This document shows positions 11,601 through 20,415 of a stretch of 64,000 nt of DNA, in pieces. This DNA comes from Mortierella sp. BCC40632 (lineage: Eukaryota > Mortierellomycota > Mortierellomycetes > Mortierellales > Mortierellaceae), in NCBI GenBank assembly GCA_011634665.1, contig WAEK01000014.1, forward strand, positions 1,098,501 through 1,162,500. The letters run 5' to 3'. Numbering within the stretch: position 1 is the first letter of the stretch; each line of letters opens with the position of its first letter. The position numbers were made by a program, and so were the translations under genes. Under the pieces are notes generated by a model that worked only from the letters and a program-made list of their open reading frames with translations, made no database searches and was not told the DNA's origin.

Positions 11601-12970
11601 TCCCCAATCTACCTCTGCTTCTGTTCTCAAGGTGTGAGTTCGGTACCCATGATGTCCTTTATTGAATGGGATGAGGAGTGCGTACTACACCACACCTGCC
11701 CCTCTTTATTCAGCCGTGGGTATTCAAGTTGCTGCTCTTTTACTCTTGGTCATTTAATCCAAGCAAACCTCAGACACAACGTATTCCAGAAAAAGCTCGA
11801 TACATGTATTCTCGAAAATCTCGAGGCTTGGCTTAAACTCTTTAACCCATAATATTATTCGAGAACAGGAACTCGGCACCAAATACAGCGATTTCAGTAT
11901 TGTCATTCGAGGTGACATTGATCAGTTAAGCTTCAACAAGCGTCGATATCAATACGACAAACCAACATCATCCAGGATTTCAATCCTATTGCCCGGGTCT
12001 GGAGAGACATTTGATGGACACAGAGACAATATGTTAGACGCCCATGAATCCAATCTAGAGAGACCTTTCCGGCGGATATGGTGACTCCTCAGACTCGTCC
12101 TTCTTACGACAGCGTTTGATATGTTTTAATTCATCCAGAAGGGCAACAGGGATGTATCCATGAAACTTACCTCTACAACACCTACAAACCTCACCCATCA
12201 ATTCACCAACACATAGCAAACAATATTCTTCAACCAACAACCCCCTATCTTTGCCTCCAACAAAGGCAGATGGACGAAGTAATACACGTCCTACTACGAT
12301 GAAAGCGACTTTCACTATGCCCAAGAATCGTTAGAATTCCTCACTGGTCATCTAAAAAATGCATCGGATAAAGAAATCGCCTCGCATTACGTCAGTTGCA
12401 GAGAGGTTTACACTTATCGCCTTTGGATGCGTCCTTACTCAAAAAGAAGACAAGGACACACTGCCTACTATGCGCTCAAGATTCCTGTCCCTAAACTCTC
12501 ACATCCAGCTGCCAATTGACACGCTAAACAACCCTAGGCAAGGCTACCATTAATGCTGCGGGTAATTCTTTCCGATGCTTCACAAACAAGTATTTGAGAG
12601 TGTTGATCGAATTTGTTTACACCTCATGGAATTTAAACAACATTTTAGGTTGTTGTAGTCTATTCGGAGGTGCTTCAGATAATCCATTTTAATTGTACCC
12701 CATGGCTCTCACTCCGATATCGAGAATGCCTCTCGCAACAGGTCCACGAGTATTGTCAACCCCCCCCCGAGAATTGGAAATGACCCTGAACGTCAAGCAT
12801 TTATCAATTATTTCCTTCGAGTTGATATGATCTGGGAGCCACCTTCGCGGACGGTACTCATGACGACTACATCAAAACACCAGACACTATTATTTTCCAC
12901 CTTTCCGGTGACAACACAATCCACAGCTATGAGAAGCAATTAGTCCAATATCCTATCTTTTGGCACGGAA
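11600..12970 (+). pseudogene. Probable decayed protein-coding sequence, family uncertain
   Basis: Short open stretches in several plus-strand frames read like real protein but are broken by stops. The longest is at about 11826-12082 and includes KYSDFSIVIRGDIDQLSFN and ISILLPGSGETFDGHRDNM; another at about 12570-12690 reads NKYLRVLIEFVYTSWNLNN. The last block resembles the end of a BTB/POZ domain, and a position-matched start would fit a fungal BTB gene, but this is weak. The minus strand at 12055-12324 also has a small CxxC-containing frame. No intact gene model can be built. Confidence 0.25.
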
Positions 12971-13074
12971 AAGTTCTTTTATACTAAACTGCAATAAATG
13001 GCCCAGGCCCTCGGCCTAGACTAGCTAGTTAATGCTTTTATTTAAAAGATGTGTTTAAAGGAGATCAATATTTA

Positions 13075-13439
13075 TTAAGCGCAGTACTCCTTTGAGGCCT
13101 TTTCAGCCTCCCTGTACCCAGGGAGGTCCTTGCATTCCCATTTCTCGTAGCAAGATAGTTTAAGTTTTTCGACCTGACAGTTGCATTCGATGCCCACACA
13201 TGATTCATCTGCTTTAACATCATCGAGGCACGTATTGAGCAAATCATTCTGACAATCTATAAGCAGCTCAGTTGTTTAGTGGCTATCTCATTGACAGGTG
13301 TATTATTTGATCTCTGCTGTGGATATTTGGTTGATCGTCATATGTTCATCTGACCTGCTTGGACGGCTACTATCATTAAGCAGCTGATGAGTAGAATGGT
13401 GATGATACCAAAGAGAATGGGGGTACGATAGGGAGTCAT
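13075..13439 (-). CDS. Small secreted cysteine-rich protein (88 aa, eight cysteines)
   Basis: I assembled this gene from two exons, 13439-13355 and 13256-13075, joined across a 98-nt intron (GT-AG; the donor GTCAGA is weak). The product starts MTPYRTPILFGIITILLISC, a basic then hydrophobic signal peptide likely cut after VAVQA (residue 28). The mature 60 residues contain eight cysteines in the order C-x7-C-x9-C-x4-C-x-C-x8-C-x5-C-x16-C, ending KEYCA. A TATAAATA element lies about 75 bp upstream of the start (13514-13521, minus strand). I do not recognise the family; four disulphides and extracellular location are inferred. It sits alone in a gene-poor region beside the arsenic island, a setting typical of effector-like or defence peptides. 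Confidence 0.75.
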
Positions 13440-13513
13440 TGTGAGAGATGGACTAAGCAATTTCGGTGGGCAATTGGTGCTTGAAAGAGTGGGTTTTGAC
13501 GCTTTCTACAAGG

Positions 13514-13521
13514 TATTTATA
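13514..13521 (-). promoter_or_regulatory. TATA box for the 88-aa secreted protein
   Basis: On the minus strand this reads TATAAATA, about 75 bp upstream of the ATG at 13439. Spacing and match are good for a core promoter. Confidence 0.5.
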
Positions 13522-13529
13522 AGTTTAGG

Positions 13530-15660
13530 TGGACCAGCCAACATTGGTCCTGACCATCTTAACTAGGCTACACTAGGTTGCTACACATTACAAAAATAGA
13601 TTAAGGGATGGTGTGAGAGGAAAGGGGTGCGATATAAAACATGCGGGGTAAAGGGGTATGAATCGAGGCCAGGAATGACAAAGTGGAAATGTATAAAACA
13701 TGATCAAGGGTAAAGACCTGTAGACCAGTAGTGTAACTGGCTTGTGGCAGTTGGAATGTACTGTGCCAAAGAACAATGAGCTTAGTGTCCAAAGTTAACG
13801 GGAGCAAAGTTAGGATTCGTCTATTTCATCTTTTGTCAAATAAATAGGGCTGAAAGGTACGAGCATGACTACCTGTGTGCTATTCACAGCTAGCGACATT
13901 TTTTTTTTTTTTTTTTTTTTGATCTTTCGATACCAACTCTTTCCCTACTCTTACCAGGAGAGTTCCGGAGCGCGTTCATAGGGATTATTCATCTCTATTT
14001 GTGTAAAGGATCAGGTATTACAATATGAGTAGCCAGAATCAAATTTTCATTACGAAGTACGCAGGAGGTGGATCAGATCAATAGCAGCCTTGTTTTGTTG
14101 TTGGTCTGGACGTCCTCTTGTGTGGAACACACAGCTCATTTGGTATGCATGGACACAGATGCAGAGAGCCATTATTCATTGCAATGGGCAAGGGGGGTGA
14201 GCGGGAGAGAAAACAGGCGGGAAAGGTAGCCTGTATGATCATCTTTGTGCACAATGACGTAGTCGTTACTTTTTGGCTGTCTCTTGGCATTTGACGAATG
14301 TTCAAATACTGAAGAAAGAAGTTGTTTTTTTCTATTGCAGAGGTGGGATGGGGTCTTTGAAAGGGCCCTCCAAGATCCTACCAGAAGATACTCGAATGCT
14401 CTTACTATATTGCAATGGCCTGCATTAGGTTACTGAGCTGACCGAGGACATCCAATAGGAATTCCGTCTCCGCCATCAACTCGATAACCAAAGATCCTCA
14501 GAACGATTTAACAAGAAACAAACAAAATTTTTGTAAAATGAAAAGGACGACAGTTTATCTGTAGAAGCCATGTAGCAAAGGATGCACCATAACTTTCGAC
14601 TCAGCTGGATGCCTTTTTGCCGTGTTCCTCTGTCCTGAGAATTCGGGTCTTCTATGGTAGATACTCTGCTCTTCATGCAGCACGACCTGAACAGCATGGA
14701 CGGTAGGGATGGGCTGTGGAAGCTGTGGGGGCTACATGTGAGGCTGTTCACGACTCCAATGCTGGTGCTGAAGTCTGCCTTGTTTGCCTTGAGGCACGTG
14801 GCAAATGCATCTTGCAGTATTTACGTTGGAGCTTGCTTCCTGCTCGGAGGAGGTAGAAAAAAAACACTCAACGTCCCTGAACCAAGGGTTCAGGTCTGTC
14901 ATTTTCTCACCGATTTCTGTGCCTCTTGTCTTGATTATTAATACCATTGTATTCTTTCATATCAGGATGGTCATACTTCTAGGCAAGTTCAATTATATCT
15001 CATCCTTGAATGCTGTCCTTTTAGTATCCAAGATGGCAAGAACAATAGATAGCTTCCGAATCTTCGAGTGGGTCAAGGCAAGAAGTGATTTAAAACTGTT
15101 GATTGAGCACGGTTAATGTCTCATTTTCATCACTATCGGAGTTAGCCATGCACCTCAACAGTAGCTCCTATTTTCAACAATACCACAGGCGTGGGAACTG
15201 AGAGTCATGGTCATTAAGCTCATGTACAATGATGGCTTCAATCCTTTTTGTGAGGGCTCTGTAATGAACAACGTAAGAACGCCATTTCTCAGGAACGATC
15301 ATTGTTTGGCTTGCCGAACCTTATGTTAGACGCGAAAGAAAATACGAGGGCAAGGGTTGGATTGATTGGTGGAGGGTACGATAGGAGGGTGGTTGAGTAA
15401 TGGGAGCAAAACAAGTCGAAAGAGACAAGGACTGGTTTAAAAGACGTGGACATTGATAAGCCGGACGCACCATAGCCCTCGTGCGTGTCGTGTTGTGCAT
15501 GGTACAAAAGATGGTTAGGGGGGACGAAGCGCATCCACCAGGAGGCGTACCTCAAAATGCATCTACACAGAAAGAAAGATCCCAGCCAATGACGCTTTGA
15601 ATTTGCACTAGGGAGTACCGCTCTGGCGATCCAGACCAGACGTGGCATCGATTTCCTTCT
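13530..15660. other. Gene-poor interval before the arsenic island
   Basis: There is a T21 run at about 13899-13920. Open frames of about 90-120 codons (plus 14654-14941, minus 15289-15648) have no recognisable domain and irregular composition. They may be remnants or chance, and I see no supportable gene. Confidence 0.45.
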
Positions 15661-15674
15661 TCATCGTCGAGAAG

Positions 15675-15680
15675 TATAAA
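15675..15680 (+). promoter_or_regulatory. TATA box upstream of arsC
   Basis: TATAAA lies 212 bp before the arsC ATG, followed by a pyrimidine-rich stretch. A GTAAGT at 15761-15766 and a CTAG at 15867-15870 could bound a roughly 110-nt intron in the 5' leader, which would explain the distance. That intron is inferred. Confidence 0.4.
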
Positions 15681-15886
15681 GCAGGCTTTTTTCTCACTCC
15701 CAATTTTTCAAACCACCCTGCCCAACATATCCCTCAGCTTCCGTACTTCAGTTTAATCCACGTAAGTGATAACATGACACGACATGACACTATCTTGCCA
15801 GCATAGAGACCTTGGAGCCGTGGAGAGGCCAACTGTCTAACTGCCGGATCTCCTTTCTGTACTATGCTAGCACTAAAAACAGAGAA

Positions 15887-16282
15887 ATGGCTGATATCAT
15901 GTTTGCTTGCGTGCACAACGCAGGACGGTCACAGATGGCCGCTGCATTTTTCAACAGGCACAGGACCCAAGATAGAATCAAAGGCATCTCTGCCGGAACC
16001 AATCCGGCAAATGAGGTCCACCCAGTCGTGCGAGACGTGATGTTGGAGGTGGGCATCGATCTCAGCAACATCACGCCAACTAAGCTGACACCCGAGCTGG
16101 CCATGACATGCAGCACTATTGTGACCATGGGCTGTGGTGAGTCTTGTCCGTTTGTGCCAGGCGTCAAGATCATTGACTGGAGTATCCCTGACCCAAAGGG
16201 TAAGCCTTTGGAAGAAGCGCTGGCCATCAGAGACGACATCGAGCGCCGGATCAAGGACTTTATTGCAGAAAATGAGTACTAG
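15887..16282 (+). CDS. arsC: Arsenate reductase, low-molecular-weight phosphatase type (ArsC)
   Basis: The 131-aa enzyme should reduce arsenate to arsenite. It has the LMW protein tyrosine phosphatase P-loop CVHNAGRS with nucleophile Cys8 and Arg14, and the second catalytic element IIDWSIPDP with Asp102. Further cysteines at 75, 83 and 87 (CSTIVTMGCGESCP) could take part in disulphide relay to thioredoxin or mycoredoxin. This fold is the bacterial ArsC type; yeast uses the unrelated rhodanese-like Acr2. The start at 15887 is chosen because the P-loop then falls at residues 8-15, as in the family; the frame is open upstream but unrelated. The coding region has no intron. It is convergent with arsH, with 53 bp between stops. 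Confidence 0.93.
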   Translation: MADIMFACVHNAGRSQMAAAFFNRHRTQDRIKGISAGTNPANEVHPVVRDVMLEVGIDLSNITPTKLTPELAMTCSTIVTMGCGESCPFVPGVKIIDWSIPDPKGKPLEEALAIRDDIERRIKDFIAENEY

Positions 16283-16335
16283 AATCGTTGAAATGAAATT
16301 AAATTGGCTCTGTAGGTGCGAAGGGATCATCTTTT

Positions 16336-17070
16336 TTATTTCAGCTTTTCAGCTTGAGAAAGTAGCTGTCCATTGTTCTTTAGCTTCTCTTGTCTTTCAC
16401 TCAGCCTATCTGTGAGGAACTCTTTATGGGGTCGGAGCAAGATGGAAAACTTGAACAACTCCTCTGCAACATCCACCACCCGCTGACGGTATTCACTTGG
16501 CTTCATCCGATCTTCATCATCAAATTCGGTCCAGGCCTTGGGAACTGATGACTGGTTTGGAATCGTGAACATGCGCATCCACCGACCCAAGATTCGCAAT
16601 GTATTGACGGCGTTGAAGCTCTGGGAACCACCACACACTTGAGCAATAGCCAGGGTCTTGCCCTGCGTTGGCCGAACGGACCCCAAGGACAAAGGTATCC
16701 AGTCTATCTGGTTTTTGAAAACAGCGGTGATCTGACCATGCTGCTCGGGTGACACCCACACCTGTGCGTGCGACCAACTGCTAAGTTGTCGAAGCTCTTG
16801 GACTTTGGGGTGGTTTTCCGAGATGCCATCCTTCATGGGCAGGCCGTTGGGATCGAACACTCGGACATCAGCGCCAAGGTGGTCAAGGATTCGGGAAAAT
16901 TCGTATGCGAGCAGACGAGAAAACGACCGTTCTCTCAGCGATCCGTAGAGGACGAGGACATTGACTGGCGCATGACTCTTCCCAAATGTCTGCAACGAAG
17001 CGAGGTCGAGCGCTGCTACCCAGTCGCTGGCAGCATTTTTTAGAATTCGGAATGGTTTGTAGCAGTTCAT
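16336..17070 (-). CDS. arsH: ArsH, NADPH-dependent FMN oxidoreductase of arsenic resistance
   Basis: The 244-aa flavoprotein belongs to the ArsH branch of the NADPH-dependent FMN reductases; members reduce quinones and oxygen, and some oxidise trivalent organoarsenicals. The FMN phosphate loop is [12 protein letters not shown] at residues 41-52, exactly the ArsH form. Other family blocks are [40 protein letters not shown] and [18 protein letters not shown]. The C-terminal region [19 protein letters not shown] is also typical. The gene is intronless, ends tail to tail with arsC and starts back to back with ACR3, so all three genes form one compact unit. Confidence 0.95.
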   Translation of the reverse strand: MNCYKPFRILKNAASDWVAALDLASLQTFGKSHAPVNVLVLYGSLRERSFSRLLAYEFSRILDHLGADVRVFDPNGLPMKDGISENHPKVQELRQLSSWSHAQVWVSPEQHGQITAVFKNQIDWIPLSLGSVRPTQGKTLAIAQVCGGSQSFNAVNTLRILGRWMRMFTIPNQSSVPKAWTEFDDEDRMKPSEYRQRVVDVAEELFKFSILLRPHKEFLTDRLSERQEKLKNNGQLLSQAEKLK

Positions 17071-17799
17071 GTCGCTGACTGAGGTGAGGTGCTCGGGGGA
17101 AACTGATGAGGTGGGGCGCTGGTAGAGTGTTGATGAGGTGCTGGCGGGGTGGTGGTGATGGTGGAGGTGGAGGTGGAGTGAAGGGATGGAAGGGATGGAA
17201 GGGATAGAAGAAAGGAGGAATCAAAGTTGAAAATGAAAACAGCAAACAAGTTTGAGCCTCAGATCATTTCTCGACGCGACGAGGACCTTCAGGGTTATGG
17301 TCTTGTGTAACCACTTGAAGCCCACGCAAAAAAAAAAAGAAGGGCTCCGCCGAAGATGACGAGACCCTCCGGGTTAAGTATCGCTGTGTTCTCATTGGGT
17401 GTGGAAGTGTACCTCCGTGGTTACCGGGTTTAACCATACACTACACAATGTCTTCATCCCTTCCATCGTTTCCACTTTTCCCACTCAGGTCCATCCTTTT
17501 CCCTTCCTTCTTTTTTTCCTTCTTTTTCTTTTTCCTTCTTTTTCCTTCCTCTTCCCTTTATCTCCTTCATCCCTTCTCCCATCGCTATTTTTTCTCTCTC
17601 TCTTCTATCCATTCTCTTCTCGCTTCCTGAATCCCTTTCACTTTTTCGTCCATCTTCACATCCATCCTCGCTGCATCAGTTTTTTCTCATAGCTAAATAA
17701 CATCAGCTCAAGGTAGGCGTCCATAAATGCGCTGTACTATGCAAGAAGCTTTCATGGCTCTGTCTAATAACTATCCCATATTACTTATTCATTTCAGCC
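17071..17799. promoter_or_regulatory. Divergent arsH/ACR3 promoter with repeated and palindromic motifs
   Basis: The region contains an imperfect direct repeat, 17278-17299 and 17358-17378 (both GACGAG, then ACC, then GGGTTA), and an inverted repeat TGGTTA-N7-TAACCA at 17418-17436. Either could bind an arsenic-responsive regulator, which is inference. Downstream is a long pyrimidine tract (17460-17640). A GT-AG intron of 85 nt (17713-17797) in the ACR3 5' leader is supported because an in-frame stop precedes the ATG in the spliced leader. Plus-strand 17150-17220 is purine-rich. Confidence 0.5.
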
Positions 17800-18873
17800 A
17801 TGTGGGGTCTGTCACTCATTGATTCATTGCTTCCCCTGTGGATCATCATCTGTATGGTTGGAGGCGTCTTGATCGGTTACTACGTGCCGAGTGTCGAGAC
17901 GGTCCTAAATGGTGCACACTTTGCAGATGTATCAGTCCCGATTGCCATCGGCCTTCTAGTCATGATGTACCCAGTATTTTGTCGCATCAAGTATGAAGAG
18001 TTGACAGAACTTTTCAAAGGACGGTTTATGAAGAATCAGTTGCTTTTCTCTTTGACTGTCAACTGGGTGTTTGCACCTCTACTCATGGTCGCTCTGGCTT
18101 GGATGACACTGCCGGACCTACCGGACTATAGGAGCGGCGTTATACTAGTCGGAGTTGCACGGTGTATTGCTATGGTCCTTATTTGGAATCAGCTAGCTGG
18201 AGGCAACGAAGAGTTTTGTGCCGTGACAGTTGCTGTCAACTCCATTCTCCAGACTGTGCTGTATGGGCCACTTGCCTATTTCTACGTTGTCATCGTTGGC
18301 AAAGGAACCAACTTCCATATCGACATGTGGATTATTTTTAGGAGTGTTCTAATCTACATGGGGATTCCACTGTTGGCGGGATTTCTGACGCGCTGGGCTC
18401 TGCGACGGTTCGAATGGTATAACAGAGTGTTTGTGCCTGCCGTCGGAAAGCTCTCACTGCTGGCGCTACTCTATGTAATCATCGTAATGTTTGCACTTCA
18501 AGGCCACGAAATTGTAAGCGATATTGGAAACGTACTACGGACGGCTGTTCCCTTGGTCCTATACTTTGTGCTCGTCTTCGTTGGAGTATTAGTCTGGTGC
18601 ATGGCGATGAAGATTCCATACGATATTACAGTACCACAATGCTTCACGGCAGCTTCGAACAACTTTGAGCTTGCCATCGCCGTCGCTGTGGGCACGTACG
18701 GCGTCAAGTCTAAGGAAGCTTTGGCTGCTACAATAGGTCCTTTGATTGAGGTACCCATGCTCCTTTTTCTGGTTTATCTCATCAAATACGTCCATCGTCG
18801 CTGGTGGAATACACCTCGGACTTCTCATTCTGATCCCGAAAAGAGCGATGTTAACGAGGCAGCGAGAGTTTAA
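17800..18873 (+). CDS. ACR3: Arsenite efflux transporter Acr3
   Basis: The 357-aa membrane protein exports arsenite. It is a member of the bile/arsenite/riboflavin transporter superfamily with ten predicted helices. Functional marks of Acr3 are in place: VARCIAMVLIWNQLAGG with the essential Cys122 in helix 4, and CFTAASNNFELAIAVAVGTYG with Glu290 in helix 9. SVPIAIGLLVMMYPVFCRIKY is also a family block. The length fits bacterial and fungal members, without the long cytosolic loop of yeast Acr3. The coding region is intronless; a leader intron ends two bases before the ATG. The start is confirmed by an upstream in-frame stop in the spliced leader. Confidence 0.95.
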   Translation: MWGLSLIDSLLPLWIIICMVGGVLIGYYVPSVETVLNGAHFADVSVPIAIGLLVMMYPVFCRIKYEELTELFKGRFMKNQLLFSLTVNWVFAPLLMVALAWMTLPDLPDYRSGVILVGVARCIAMVLIWNQLAGGNEEFCAVTVAVNSILQTVLYGPLAYFYVVIVGKGTNFHIDMWIIFRSVLIYMGIPLLAGFLTRWALRRFEWYNRVFVPAVGKLSLLALLYVIIVMFALQGHEIVSDIGNVLRTAVPLVLYFVLVFVGVLVWCMAMKIPYDITVPQCFTAASNNFELAIAVAVGTYGVKSKEALAATIGPLIEVPMLLFLVYLIKYVHRRWWNTPRTSHSDPEKSDVNEAARV

Positions 18874-20415
18874 TTTTAATATTCTGACTATGAAATATCA
18901 TTAAATTACCTGTAATTATGTGACCACGTGGAAAATGGTTAACTTGAGAATGTAATGGCTGACTTACTTTAAACGTATTAAAGAATAGACAAGCCAAGTC
19001 TGGCATGTATGCAGAATCTGCAGAGAGCCCGTCGTCAATCCATGCTTCTGATTTTTGCTTGCTGGGAGTATCTGGTTAAAGAGTTTTGAAAAGCTGCCAA
19101 AGTGGGATATGACAGATCAGCAACGAGCACGGGGCGTTAGTACTGCGTTAGCACAGTGTTAGCCTTGGGCGGAGGGAGAGCAGTGGCAAGACTGAGAGAA
19201 GCTTACAACGGGCCGACTGTACAGTGCTTCCTGCAAGGACAACATTTCTCTTCCCTGCAACCTCCCGCCTTCAGTGGAAGTATCCCATGAATGTCTCTAG
19301 AGACTTTCGAATTTAATCCGACGCTCGTAATGTATGGCCAAGGGATGTGGGGTGCTAACAACCATACTACAGAGTTCAATAGGAGGGATCCAAAAGCTGC
19401 CACCGAGACTCTAGTTGGAGCCAAATGCATCGAGACACCCCTTGAGGCCCTCATCGTCGATCCATGTCTCGCTGGAAAAATAGCATCTTTGCTAGGATAG
19501 AGAGCTGAGTCGAAGCTAGTTTTTCTTTCTTTTTTTTCGAGAGGTAATGACGAGTATTTCCAGTACCTCGGGCAGCTTGGTGGCAAAGAGCGGGCTCTGA
19601 TCGAGACACCTCGTCAAAAAATCGCCGAATTGGTCCGAGTATTGGTTTATAGCATAGTACTCATTCTGGAAATACGTCGATCTCTCGAGAAGGAAGGCTA
19701 CAGCATCATAGCACTGGAAAGTCAAGATCTCAGAAGAGCCATTCAATAGTGATGCAATTTTCTGCCATATCATCCCTGGAGAGGGCATGCGACTATATAA
19801 GAGTAAATTCGGGTTGGACAATTGATGACGAGGGAAGGATTGATTCCACCACAACTTTGGGATCGGGATCAAAGGACAGAGGGAGCGTTAGACTTGCCTA
19901 ACTCTATCTCCGCGAAGTAGATATACAGGTGACTAGATAAGAGACGGTTTGTTTAATCATAACGGTTGAGTTATCGGTCACGGAGTGGGACTGATAAGGA
20001 GGAAGAGGATAAAAAATCATTGCGTACCCTGACCATCCTTCTCTCTCCCTTGCGCGCCACTTCTTCTTATTCAGCATGATTCTTTTATGCCCAAGTCACA
20101 GAAAGCTTGATGTATAGCAAAGATGGTTTGATCGGTTATTAGACCTACACATTTTCACACATCTCACTCGCAACACCAAGCCTTCCAGTGGTTGAAAAAG
20201 AAGGGTCTCCAGGTTACTGCGCTGGAAAGAGAGAGAGAGAAGGGAGGATGGGTTTGCTCTACTGTCCAGCGATCCGTTTTATTACTGCGAGAGTCTACTC
20301 TCATCCATTAGAGCGTCTTGCTCTTCCAAGGCTGTCCACGATATTTTAGGAATGGCCTTTTTACTTTTTTTTTCTTTTTTCTTATCTGTCTCTCTTTCTC
20401 TACCTCTCTCATCTA
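18874..20415. other. Intergenic with two unassigned open frames
   Basis: A plus-strand frame at 19291-19500 (69 codons) includes PTLVMYGQGMWGANNHTTEF. A minus-strand frame at 19516-19872 (up to 118 codons) includes TFQCYDAVAFLLERSTYFQN and reads like alpha-helical protein. Neither has a recognised domain or clear splice partners. They may be remnants of genes displaced when the arsenic island formed. Between 19880 and 20415 I see only AT-rich and CT-rich sequence. Confidence 0.35.

Noticed and set aside
10335..13750. Shared TGGCTTGTGGCAG word at about 10346 and 13739
   Set aside because: The similarity does not extend far beyond about 20 bp, so there is no evidence for a repeat element.
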